Shown: one piece after another, positions 1 to 6,875 of the stretch | How positions within the stretch are numbered: the stretch's first letter is position 1 | How the letters are laid out: each line of letters opens with the position of its first letter | DNA from: CAADGY01 sp900696665 | GTDB lineage: Bacteria > Acidobacteriota > Terriglobia > Bryobacterales > Bryobacteraceae | DNA: 28,558 nucleotides | NCBI GenBank assembly: GCA_035063885.1 | Contig: JAPSFM010000067.1 | Span: 1-28,558, forward strand | Reading direction: 5' to 3' | Notes under the pieces: model-generated | Database searches by the model: none | Told to the model about the DNA's origin: nothing | The model's input: the letters and a program-made list of their open reading frames with translations, nothing else | Position numbers and translations under genes: made by a program

Positions 1-4
1 CCGC

Positions 5-41
5 GGCAGCGGAGGTGCACAGATTCTCCTCCTCCGCTGCC
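5..41. repeat. Perfect 11-bp inverted repeat (stem-loop)
   Basis: GGCAGCGGAGG at 5-15 is exactly complementary to CCTCCGCTGCC at 31-41, with a 15-nt loop. No T-run follows on the plus strand, so it is not a classical intrinsic terminator. It lies at the window edge, upstream of the flavoprotein remnant, and could be the end of a preceding gene's transcript or a rearrangement scar. The pairing is certain; the role is unknown. Confidence 0.5.
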
Positions 42-126
42 GTCAAACTGGTGCCGAAATTTGTGCCAAAGCTGAAGTGAAAATCCCATTGCTGCCCTCC
101 TTTGGGAGGTCGATTATACTGCCATG

Positions 127-179
127 CGTTACTGACTGCAATATGGAAAAAAACAACACCATGCGCGGAAGCGGTAACG
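127..179. repeat. Dispersed hairpin repeat, copy 1
   Basis: This is the first of two copies of a ~50-bp element; the other is at 775-825. Over 129-179 the copies match at 44 of 51 positions. The core begins CTGCAATATGGAA and includes CAACACCATGCGCGG. The ends pair as an outer stem (127-134 with 172-179, one T-G wobble), and an inner TATGG/CCATG helix closes an A-rich loop. The right edge joins the reading frame of the flavoprotein remnant directly. I recognise no named family. Confidence 0.6.
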
Positions 180-369
180 GCGGATACACCACTTGTCCGT
201 TCGTGACCGGGTACGGGAAAGTGCTCATGGCCGAGTTCGGCTATGACAAGAAACCAGCCCTACAATACCTTTCCTCGACCCCGTCCATGAACATCGGACC
301 AGATGGATCTTGAAGCGGTATGTCCTGAAGCCCATGTACTTCGAGCTTATGCTCCGCGGACTGGCATAG
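179..369 (+). pseudogene. Sulfide:quinone oxidoreductase-like C-terminal remnant, frameshifted
   Basis: Reading from 179 in one frame gives GGYTTCPFVTGYGK followed by LMAEFGYDKKP, the conserved C-terminal block of SQR-type FAD/NAD(P) oxidoreductases. The homology then moves to another frame: IPFLDPVHEHRTRW, then LKRYVLKPMYF and LMLRGLA with a stop at 367-369. Adding one C in the short C-run near 257-260 would restore one frame ('KKPAPTIPFLDP'). The catalytic and FAD-binding parts are absent and upstream sequence is replaced by the hairpin repeat, so this is a broken 3' fragment. Intact members pass electrons from sulfide to quinone at the membrane. The family call is from remembered consensus. 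Confidence 0.55.
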
Positions 370-423
370 CTTCCGGGACTGCGGCTGCAGGTATACGAAG
401 GTGGCTGGAGATACTCCGAACAG

Positions 424-630
424 TCAATTCATAGGAGCAAGCTTGCCCGCATACCCTGTAATGAGCTGGAAATCCGGTGGAATCTGGGACCACTCGGACG
501 GCGGCTCCGTGTCCATTTGCATATTTTCCAGTTCCGAGACGATATGCAGGCGCTCACCCTGCACGTCTATCTTGTGGTCCTGATGCACTGTCAGGTTCCC
601 TAACTCAGGGAACACGCACGTTGTTCCCAT
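424..630 (-). CDS. Small orphan protein, unknown function
   Basis: A 68-residue frame beginning MGTTCVFPELGN and ending ITGYAGKLAPMN. The ATG at 630 has a good ribosome site, GGGAG seven bases upstream; earlier in-frame starts at 660 and 678 exist. Third codon positions are roughly two-thirds G+C and the composition is balanced and acidic (SELENMQMDTEPPSEW), unlike most chance frames here. There is no signal peptide, membrane segment or recognised domain. It sits between two hairpin repeats and beside a decayed flavoprotein, so it may itself be the tail of a truncated gene. Coding status is uncertain. Confidence 0.35.
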   Translation of the reverse strand: MGTTCVFPELGNLTVHQDHKIDVQGERLHIVSELENMQMDTEPPSEWSQIPPDFQLITGYAGKLAPMN

Positions 631-774
631 CACTTCGCTCCCGCCACCTTGTTTGACCATCCTGACAGGTCCCTGCACACACCGGATCCGTTGATCTCTG
701 CGGTCCGCATTTCCGGGTGCGAGAGGTCAGGTCCGGAAACCGGAAGGGTCGAGGTGGGTGAAGTAAGCAATCTT

Positions 775-825
775 TTGCTGCCTGCAATATGGAAGAAAAC
801 AACACCATGCGCGGGAGCAGCAATG
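775..825. repeat. Dispersed hairpin repeat, copy 2
   Basis: Second copy of the element at 127-179. The outer stem is TTGCTGC (775-781) with GCAGCAA (817-823). Compared with copy 1, one stem pair changes from A-T (131/175) to G-C (777/821) and a T-G wobble becomes T-A, so pairing is kept despite substitutions. The core is nearly identical. The copy lies just beyond the stop codon (849) of the minus-strand Fe-S protein, so it could form in the 3' untranslated part of that mRNA. Confidence 0.6.
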
Positions 826-848
826 ACAGTGGATTCAGACGTTTCGAA

Positions 849-2687
849 CTACTTCTCGATGGATGCCGCGGCGATTTGTGCGATGTCCAGGAGTTGTGGA
901 GATGCCTCCATGGACGACAGCGCGTCGCGGAACATGGTGTTGCAGAACGGGCAGGCTGCCCCGATGACGTCCGCTTTGGTCGCCACGAGTTCCTCCGCGC
1001 GTTCAACGTTGACGCGCTTGCCCTTTTCCTCTCCGAGAAACGCCAGTCCGCCGCCTGCGCCGCAACAGAACGAACGGTGCCGGCTTCGCGGAGGGTCGAT
1101 CACGTGTCCACCCAGGCGCGCGATGGATCGCGGCTCCTCGTAAATGTCGCGATAGCGCCCGAGATAGCAGGGGTCGTGAAAAACGATTTGCGCGCTGCCG
1201 CCGTTCGAAGGCAGCCGCGAGCGATACCGGAACAATAGCTCGCTGTGATGTTCAATGGGGAAGGATGCGCCGTATTCCTTCCAGTCCTGCTGTATGGTTT
1301 GCACGCAATGCGGGCATATGGAGACGAGTCTCTTCACTCCGCTCTCGCGCATCTGTTCCAGGTTGAATTCCGCGAGTTCACCGAACAGCAGGTCGTTGCC
1401 GAGCCTGCGTGCCGGATCGCCCGAGCACTTCTCGCGTTTCAGGACACCGTAGGTGATACCCAGATGCTCCAGAACTTTTACAAGCGACTGCACAATCTCC
1501 CGCCCGCGAGGATCGTATGCGCCCATGCAGCCCAGCCAGAGGCAAAACTCCTGCGATCCGTCGAACAGCGGCAGCCCGGCCTTCTGGATGAACCTGTCGC
1601 GCTCAGAGACTGGCATTCCCAGCGTATTGCCGTTCCTTTCCAGGTTCAGAAAGAACCTGGTGCCATGCTCGTCTTCCCACCTGCCCGTATTTACCGCGCC
1701 CCGGCGCAGGCCCACGATCATGGGAAGATGCTCGACGCCGACCGGACACTGGTATTCGCACGCTCCGCAACTGGTGCATTGGAAAACGGCCTCCATTGAA
1801 ACGTGGTTGTCGAGAACCGGCTCTTCTCCAGCAGTTCCGGGGCCGCGGAGATAGCTGCGCAGGCCCAAGACCACCTGCTTGGGATTCAAAATCTTTCCCG
1901 TGTTATTCGCCGGACAATGTTCCGTACAGCGGCCGCACTCGACGCACGAAAACGCCTGAAGGGAGTCGATACGAGTGAAATCCTTGCCCGTAAACAGGCC
2001 GAAGTCCTCGTCGCCCTCTAAAGGTGGTATGCGGCTGAACGATCCTCTCCGTAGAAAGATCGTGAAAGGACTGAGTACCAGGTGGAGGTGCTTGGTATGG
2101 GGAATCAAGGGAAGGAACACCAGGAGCGCCAGCGTGTGCGCCCACCAGTTGGCACGCTGGAACGCGCTGTCTTCGTGTGCCCACCACTCCGCGAGGTAGG
2201 TAATCATCAGGAAGAAAATAAGAGCGGCAATGATGCCGGATTCGCCCGATAACTCGCCGAGCCATTTCGGCCGGACGATGAACCGCCGCACCGCCAGTCC
2301 GGCAATGCCCACGGAAACCGCAACGGCGAAGGCCGCTGCCCATGCGAAATAAAGCCGTCCGAAGCCGCTTTCCCGGGAGACCAGATCGAATCCGAATCCG
2401 GACGCGATGTGATCCAACGTAACCAGCGCGAATACACAGAAACCCCAGAACACCCATGCATGTGCAATTCCCGCCATCGGTCTTTCACGGATGACCTTGG
2501 CCTGCAGCATCACTTCCCCGATGAAATCCAGAACCCGCCGGCTCACCGGCCTGATCTCGAATCCGGGCACCGGCTTCGACGCGCGTATGATTCGAAGGAC
2601 CCTTCCAAACCGGCGCCAGAACAGCAATACCGACATCGCTATAAGGAGTGCTAGTACCAACATCTCCCCGGCCGAGGGCGTGTTCAT
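849..2687 (-). CDS. Membrane-bound Fe-S oxidoreductase (HdrD/GlpC-like, with NarI-like membrane domain)
   Basis: A 612-residue protein. The first ~220 residues hold several hydrophobic spans (MLVLALLIAMSVLLF at the start) resembling the nitrate reductase gamma-type haem b domain. Two 4Fe-4S motifs follow, CVECGRCTEHCP and CTSCGACEYQCP, then two cysteine-rich CCG domains (around CLWLGCMG and HDPCYLGRY...FCCGAGGG). This is the layout of Fe-S proteins that carry electrons between a soluble partner, often an electron-transfer flavoprotein or dehydrogenase, and the quinone pool. The real partner is not visible here. The start at 2687 lacks a clear Shine-Dalgarno, and a promoter-like element ends about ten bases upstream, so the mRNA may be nearly leaderless. 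Length and motifs are complete. Confidence 0.88.
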   Translation of the reverse strand: MNTPSAGEMLVLALLIAMSVLLFWRRFGRVLRIIRASKPVPGFEIRPVSRRVLDFIGEVMLQAKVIRERPMAGIAHAWVFWGFCVFALVTLDHIASGFGFDLVSRESGFGRLYFAWAAAFAVAVSVGIAGLAVRRFIVRPKWLGELSGESGIIAALIFFLMITYLAEWWAHEDSAFQRANWWAHTLALLVFLPLIPHTKHLHLVLSPFTIFLRRGSFSRIPPLEGDEDFGLFTGKDFTRIDSLQAFSCVECGRCTEHCPANNTGKILNPKQVVLGLRSYLRGPGTAGEEPVLDNHVSMEAVFQCTSCGACEYQCPVGVEHLPMIVGLRRGAVNTGRWEDEHGTRFFLNLERNGNTLGMPVSERDRFIQKAGLPLFDGSQEFCLWLGCMGAYDPRGREIVQSLVKVLEHLGITYGVLKREKCSGDPARRLGNDLLFGELAEFNLEQMRESGVKRLVSICPHCVQTIQQDWKEYGASFPIEHHSELLFRYRSRLPSNGGSAQIVFHDPCYLGRYRDIYEEPRSIARLGGHVIDPPRSRHRSFCCGAGGGLAFLGEEKGKRVNVERAEELVATKADVIGAACPFCNTMFRDALSSMEASPQLLDIAQIAAASIEK

Positions 2688-2697
2688 CTTGCTAAAG

Positions 2698-2725
2698 ACT
2701 GTAACATGAGGAGCATTCGGTACAA
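2698..2725 (-). promoter_or_regulatory. Putative promoter of the Fe-S oxidoreductase
   Basis: Read on the minus strand: TTGTAC (2725-2720), a 16-base spacer, then TACAGT (2703-2698) preceded by TG to form an extended -10. Transcription would begin near 2691, only a few bases before the ATG at 2687, which fits the missing Shine-Dalgarno. This is a motif match only. Confidence 0.35.
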
Positions 2726-2751
2726 TGTTGTACTTTGGGGGGAATCAGCGA

Positions 2752-3711
2752 GTGCGCTTCGTCATTTCCGGAGCAGCCGGATTCATCGGGTCTCATCTCT
2801 GCGACAGATTGATCGCGGAAGGGCACTCCGTTCTGGCCTTGGACAACTTCATTACCGGTTCGCCCGCTAACCTTGCGCACCTCGAAGGCGCGGACGGCTT
2901 CGAATTCCGGGAACACGATGTCACCAGTCCCATTGAGGCGTCCGCCCCGGTGGACTTCGTTCTGCATCTTGCTTCTCTCGCGAGCCCCAAGGACTACCTG
3001 AACCACCCGATTGAAACGCTCGAAACGGGATCCACAGCGACGCGCAACATGCTCGAGCTGGCCCGCGCCCATCGCGCACGGTTCCTGCTGACATCGACGT
3101 CGGAGTGTTATGGGGACCCGCTCGAGCATCCTCAAGCGGAATCTTACTGGGGAAACGTCAATCCGGTTGGAATACGGTCCTGCTATGACGAAAGCAAGCG
3201 GTACGCGGAAGCGCTCACGATGGCCTATCATCGCGTACACGGTTTGCGAACGAATATCGCGAGAATCTTCAACACGTACGGGCCGCGGATGCAGTTGAAC
3301 GACGGACGTGTGGTACCCGCCTTTGTCGACCAGGCGCTACGCGGCGAAGCTTTGACGGTGTTCGGCGACGGCAAGCAGACGCGCAGCTTTTGCTACGTCA
3401 GCGATCTTGTGGAAGGCCTTTACCGGCTAATGTTCTCCGACGAGCGTTACCCCGTGAACCTGGGCAATCCTGATGAGATGACGATTCTCGAATTTGCCGA
3501 GCATGTCCGGAAGATCACCGGCGCCGCCGCTCCGATCCGGTTCGAATCGCTCCCGTCCGACGACCCGCAGCGCCGCCGTCCCGATATCACGAAAGCGCGC
3601 ACGTTGCTGCGATGGGAACCTCGAGTCAGCCTGGAGGACGGACTTCGCGAGACGATCGCCTACTTCCGCGGCTTGCTGGCCTCTTCCGTCCCCGTGCGTT
3701 CTCTCGAGTAG
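2752..3711 (+). CDS. NAD-dependent sugar-nucleotide epimerase/decarboxylase, UDP-glucuronate decarboxylase-like
   Basis: An extended short-chain dehydrogenase of 319 residues. The NAD-binding GAAGFIGSHL motif is at the N-terminus, followed by the STSECYGDP segment, the WGNVNPVG...SCYDESKR segment with the catalytic Tyr-x3-Lys, and the GDGKQTRSFCYVSDL block. These are typical of UDP-glucuronate decarboxylases (UDP-xylose synthases) and close dTDP-glucose dehydratase relatives, which supply sugars for surface polysaccharide. I chose the GTG at 2752 because it begins right at the conserved 'RFVISGAAG' strand and has a G-rich ribosome site (GGGGGGAA) upstream; an ATG at 2725 in the same frame would add nine residues. 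Its last 86 bases overlap the convergent CHAD gene. Confidence 0.85.
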   Translation: MRFVISGAAGFIGSHLCDRLIAEGHSVLALDNFITGSPANLAHLEGADGFEFREHDVTSPIEASAPVDFVLHLASLASPKDYLNHPIETLETGSTATRNMLELARAHRARFLLTSTSECYGDPLEHPQAESYWGNVNPVGIRSCYDESKRYAEALTMAYHRVHGLRTNIARIFNTYGPRMQLNDGRVVPAFVDQALRGEALTVFGDGKQTRSFCYVSDLVEGLYRLMFSDERYPVNLGNPDEMTILEFAEHVRKITGAAAPIRFESLPSDDPQRRRPDITKARTLLRWEPRVSLEDGLRETIAYFRGLLASSVPVRSLE

Positions 3712-4147
3712 AGGCATCGCGGGGATACGCCGCAAGATAATTACGCCATTTTTGTGCCGACGCCTTATCGAAACGCTCCTGCCAGAACCGCCGGAGCTCC
3801 TCGATCCTCCGGGCGCTCCGCGCCTCCAGCCATGCGGCGAATTCCGGGGAATCGCTCTCCGCTAACATCGCTCTGGTGGTGGAGCAGTCGCTGATCGCTC
3901 CCAGCCGGTCCTGAAGGTCTTTCATCAACGCGAGCAGTTGCACCATGTTGGAGCCGTGTATGCCGCGGAACATCTCCAGTGAATAGCGGAACTTCTTTGC
4001 CGCCAGCCGGAAGTCGTGCAATGCTTTTGGATCCCCGCTTTTGAGTACCGGTTCCGCCCGCTCGTAAAATGCGCTGAAGAACTCGGGAAGCACAGTGCGG
4101 GCGTTGACGGCCACCGACGACGATTCACACCACTTGAACTTCTTCAT
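3626..4147 (-). CDS. CHAD domain, C-terminal half (separate gene)
   Basis: A 173-residue protein starting MKKFKWCESSS at 4147, where ATGA overlaps the stop of the upstream CHAD half. It contains the second conserved helical repeat of CHAD domains, LHDFRLAAKKFRYSLEMF, rich in the His/Arg/Lys residues thought to bind polyphosphate. It has no first repeat. The tail after residue ~150 is strongly basic and low in complexity (RGRKRPASRGSRRSSR) and is encoded antisense to the end of the sugar-nucleotide gene, so it may be a recent extension. With the neighbouring half it would make one full CHAD fold. The alternative explanation is a frameshift in an originally single gene. Confidence 0.75.
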   Translation of the reverse strand: MKKFKWCESSSVAVNARTVLPEFFSAFYERAEPVLKSGDPKALHDFRLAAKKFRYSLEMFRGIHGSNMVQLLALMKDLQDRLGAISDCSTTRAMLAESDSPEFAAWLEARSARRIEELRRFWQERFDKASAQKWRNYLAAYPRDASTRENARGRKRPASRGSRRSSREVRPPG

Positions 4148-4578
4148 GCCTCCAGCCTCAACGACTCGCGCCACTTGACCGAATAATTGCGGCGGTTCAG
4201 GCGCTTCAACGCGGCAGCAAGTTCCTTCATGGACGCCTTTCGTTCCAGCTCCATGCGCTTACGTACCCCGGTACGGTCCGGCGCCTCCGACTCTTCCAGC
4301 AGATGAAGCGCGATATCGCGGCTACGCACCTCCGCGGAGAGATTCATAATCGATTTCAGCCGTTTACGGATCCGTTTGGATGGCTCGCCAGGGATGAACT
4401 GCCGGAAGAAGCGTAACGCCTGCACGAACCGGCGAATCGAGACGCGAGCCTCGTGAACGCGTTTCTCATCCGGACTCTTGGCGGCGCGGCTAACATGGTA
4501 AACGACCCGGTCCAATAGACTGGAGATCTGGGCAAGCGCATAAACTCGAATGTTTTCGGCTCCGGGAGATTTCGTCAT
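4144..4578 (-). CDS. CHAD domain, N-terminal half (separate gene)
   Basis: A 144-residue protein. Near residue 40 it has the first CHAD repeat, VHEARVSIRRFVQALRFF, followed by a helical region with many basic residues; it ends at RESLRLEA just where a complete CHAD protein would continue into its second half. The start overlaps the Ppx/GppA stop as ATGA and its own stop overlaps the next start as ATGA, so all three genes are probably translationally coupled. CHAD domains are linked to inorganic polyphosphate, which fits the exopolyphosphatase-family gene upstream. Confidence 0.78.
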   Translation of the reverse strand: MTKSPGAENIRVYALAQISSLLDRVVYHVSRAAKSPDEKRVHEARVSIRRFVQALRFFRQFIPGEPSKRIRKRLKSIMNLSAEVRSRDIALHLLEESEAPDRTGVRKRMELERKASMKELAAALKRLNRRNYSVKWRESLRLEA

Positions 4579-6113
4579 GTCTGTTTGCGGGTTTTCGTAA
4601 TGGTGAGCGGTAGGGCGAATACCTGTTCAAAGAGTTCAGCTACCCGCTCCGCCGCCCACATTTCGAGATCCGTATCCCGCACGGATTCGATTTTCACAGT
4701 CACACCCCCGTTGCGCATCTGGCAGGTGATCTCCTCGACGCGTTGTTCGTGGCTTCGATCGAGACCATCGGCCAGGCGGAGCAGCGGTACCAGGCGCATT
4801 ACCGACTGCCTCTCCTCCGGAGTTAACACCTGAAATACATCGTGCCGCAGCGCGGGCAGCGATTTTCGATGGTAGCGGCACAACACGGACGTCATTTTCC
4901 GTTCCCAGGCGGTGAAGCCGGGCATATCGGAGTTTGAAACAAGGTAATAGGAATGCTTATGATGGCCGACATCGCTCACAAAATGCCCGATATCGTGCAG
5001 GTAAGCAGCCGCTTCGAGCAGCCTTCCGGTCTCGAGAGGGAGCCTGTGAACGGGCGCCAGAGAATCGAACAGGCTTCTTCCCAGCGCGGCCACTTTGCGT
5101 GCATGCTTCACAGGCACCTGGTAGCGTCTCGCCATCTCTTCCACCGACCTTCGCTGTTCCGGTGTCAATCGGGCGCGCTCTTTTCCAACACCTCGCGCGG
5201 CCAGGTCCGCGATGATGCCGTCTCTGAGTCCCGCGGACGAATAGTAGATGGATGGCAGCCGTAGTGCCTCGAGGATTTTCAGAAATACCGCCGTGCCCGG
5301 AACAATAATTTCGGCACGGCGCGGACCTACGCCCTTGACTTTTCTGCGCGCCGCCAGGTCCAGGCCGCTGATCTCCCGATAGAACTTCCGGATCTCGGGC
5401 GTTGTGGCTCGCAACCTGTCCGCCACCTCCCTCTTCGACCGTGCTATCCGGTTGATGGAACCCACCACCGCCGCGGCGGATGCGGACGTGCCAATGACCC
5501 GATCCATCCGGCGCCTGCCGATACGCCCCACCGCCGCTCCGATCTTCTCCTGTATATATTCTTCGAGCTGATGAAGTTCTTTCGCCGTGGGCGGGTCGTG
5601 CGGAAGGAACACTGAAGTCAGACGGACCGCACCGAGAGGTTTCGAGAATGCCTCCACCATGCGGCCGTTCTCGGAAACGATGAGTTCGGCGCTTCCTCCG
5701 CCGACATCGATTATCAACGTCCTCCGGTTCTTGTGCGGCCAGCGGCTGTCGACTCCCAGGTGGATGAGCCGGGCTTCCTCCTGGCCCGAAATCACTTCCA
5801 CCGCTGCTCCCGCTGCTTCGGAGGCGCGCTCCAAAAACTCCCTCTGGTTGCTGGCGTCGCGGACGGCGCTGGTGGCGACCGCGCGAATACCGGCGACATC
5901 CAACTTACGGTAGATTTCCGCCATTTTTTCCAACTGGGAGCAGGTGAATTCGAGCGCTTCCGGGCTGATACGGCCCGTACGGAAAACACTCTCTCCCAGG
6001 CGTGTCACATCCCTTTCGGCTGCCAGCACCCGGGGCGGAGAGCCGGGGACTACTTCGGCGGCCTGCATCCGGACCGAATTGCTGCCGATGTCTACGGCCG
6101 CGTACTTCGGCAT
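4575..6113 (-). CDS. Exopolyphosphatase / guanosine pentaphosphate phosphatase family (Ppx/GppA)
   Basis: A 512-residue protein. The N-terminal ~300 residues form the actin-like Ppx/GppA phosphatase domain: AVDIGSNSVRM at residues 6-16, ATSAVRDASN, the DVGGGSAELIV phosphate-binding block, and GTSASAAAV. The C-terminal ~200 residues are an HD-type helical domain (AAYLHDIGHF, HHKHSYYLVSN). The family hydrolyses terminal phosphates of polyphosphate and/or pppGpp; which substrate applies cannot be told from sequence. It is first in an operon with the two CHAD half-genes, pointing to polyphosphate. The ATG at 6113 is preceded by an in-frame stop close upstream and has no nearby Shine-Dalgarno. Confidence 0.88.
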   Translation of the reverse strand: MPKYAAVDIGSNSVRMQAAEVVPGSPPRVLAAERDVTRLGESVFRTGRISPEALEFTCSQLEKMAEIYRKLDVAGIRAVATSAVRDASNQREFLERASEAAGAAVEVISGQEEARLIHLGVDSRWPHKNRRTLIIDVGGGSAELIVSENGRMVEAFSKPLGAVRLTSVFLPHDPPTAKELHQLEEYIQEKIGAAVGRIGRRRMDRVIGTSASAAAVVGSINRIARSKREVADRLRATTPEIRKFYREISGLDLAARRKVKGVGPRRAEIIVPGTAVFLKILEALRLPSIYYSSAGLRDGIIADLAARGVGKERARLTPEQRRSVEEMARRYQVPVKHARKVAALGRSLFDSLAPVHRLPLETGRLLEAAAYLHDIGHFVSDVGHHKHSYYLVSNSDMPGFTAWERKMTSVLCRYHRKSLPALRHDVFQVLTPEERQSVMRLVPLLRLADGLDRSHEQRVEEITCQMRNGGVTVKIESVRDTDLEMWAAERVAELFEQVFALPLTITKTRKQT

Positions 6114-6120
6114 ATACCGA

Positions 6121-6126
6121 TATAAT
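6121..6126 (+). promoter_or_regulatory. Consensus -10 box in the ppx/thymidylate-kinase divergent gap
   Basis: TATAAT at 6121-6126 lies 20 bases before the first thymidylate-kinase-like ATG (6147). No good -35 is present at 16-18 bases. Immediately upstream, TCGG and CCGA (6107-6110 and 6117-6120) flank CATATA as an almost symmetric 14-bp palindrome covering the divergent ppx start codon, a plausible operator. Motif match only. Confidence 0.35.
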
Positions 6127-6146
6127 AGTCATCCTGATCTCCTCTT

Positions 6147-6875
6147 ATGCCGCTATTCGCAGCGAACCGTTACAAGGGCAAGCTGATCGTCGTCGAAGGC
6201 ATAGACGGTTCCGGGAAATCCACTCAGATTTCGCTGCTCAGCCAATGGCTCCGTTCCAAAGGGATTGCCGTGGCTTTTAGCGAATGGAACTCATCTCCTC
6301 TGGTTCGCGAAACAACAAGGCGCGGCAAGAAGAAAGAGATGTTTACACCCAGCACCTTCAGCCTAATCCACGCGACGGACTTCGCCGACCGCCTGGAGCG
6401 GTATATCGTCCCGTTGATGAAGGCGGGCGCCGTGGTCTGCGCGGACCGCTATGCGTACACTGCTTTTGGGCGCGATGTCGTGAGGGGCGTCAGCCGTAGC
6501 TGGGTACGCAACCTGTATCGCTTCGCCGTGCGTCCGAACGTGGCGTTCTACTTCCGGGTGCCCCTTGACGTGGCTCTGGGCCGCATTCTGGGCGGAAGGG
6601 ATGCCATTAAATACTACGAAGCCGGCATGGATCTGGGGCTCAGCCGGGATATTGAAGAAAGTTTCCGCATCTTTCAGGGCCGGATCATCGATGAATACGA
6701 GGCGATGATACCGGAGATGGGCTTCCATGTCATTGATGCCACCGGATCCATCGAAGACCAGCAGGAACAGATGCGGCAGATCGTGATAGCGGAGTTTGGC
6801 GAGAGTCTTGCGACCGGGGTGTTGCACGTCAAGGAGAGCGGAAATGCCGAAACCGGCGCTTCAATTTTACGGTGA
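6147..6875 (+). CDS. Thymidylate kinase-like protein 1 (canonical Walker A)
   Basis: A P-loop kinase of 242 residues. Walker A is EGIDGSGKSTQ (about residues 17-27); the nucleoside-binding Asp-Arg motif appears as CADRYAYTAFGRD, and ALGRILGGRD lies in the lid region. These match the dTMP kinase family, which phosphorylates dTMP to dTDP. The segment around DAIKYYEAGMDLGLSRD, shared with the next gene, is not something I recognise from housekeeping Tmk, so the true substrate may differ. No Shine-Dalgarno precedes the ATG. The next gene begins inside the last 32 bases, so the two are probably co-expressed. Confidence 0.8.
   Translation: MPLFAANRYKGKLIVVEGIDGSGKSTQISLLSQWLRSKGIAVAFSEWNSSPLVRETTRRGKKKEMFTPSTFSLIHATDFADRLERYIVPLMKAGAVVCADRYAYTAFGRDVVRGVSRSWVRNLYRFAVRPNVAFYFRVPLDVALGRILGGRDAIKYYEAGMDLGLSRDIEESFRIFQGRIIDEYEAMIPEMGFHVIDATGSIEDQQEQMRQIVIAEFGESLATGVLHVKESGNAETGASILR

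Noticed and set aside
95..109. CCCTCC-TTT-GGGAGG hairpin considered as terminator
   Set aside because: The loop is tight and no T-run follows on either strand, so it is too weak to call.
725..760. Similarity to the SRP RNA signature (GGTCAGGTCCGGAA)
   Set aside because: The match stops after CCGGAA; the GGAAGCAGCC part and the opposing strand of the asymmetric loop are missing, so this is probably chance.
1245..1799. 184-codon plus-strand frame opposite the Fe-S oxidoreductase
   Set aside because: It mirrors the cysteine-rich coding region of the real gene and has no protein-like motifs.
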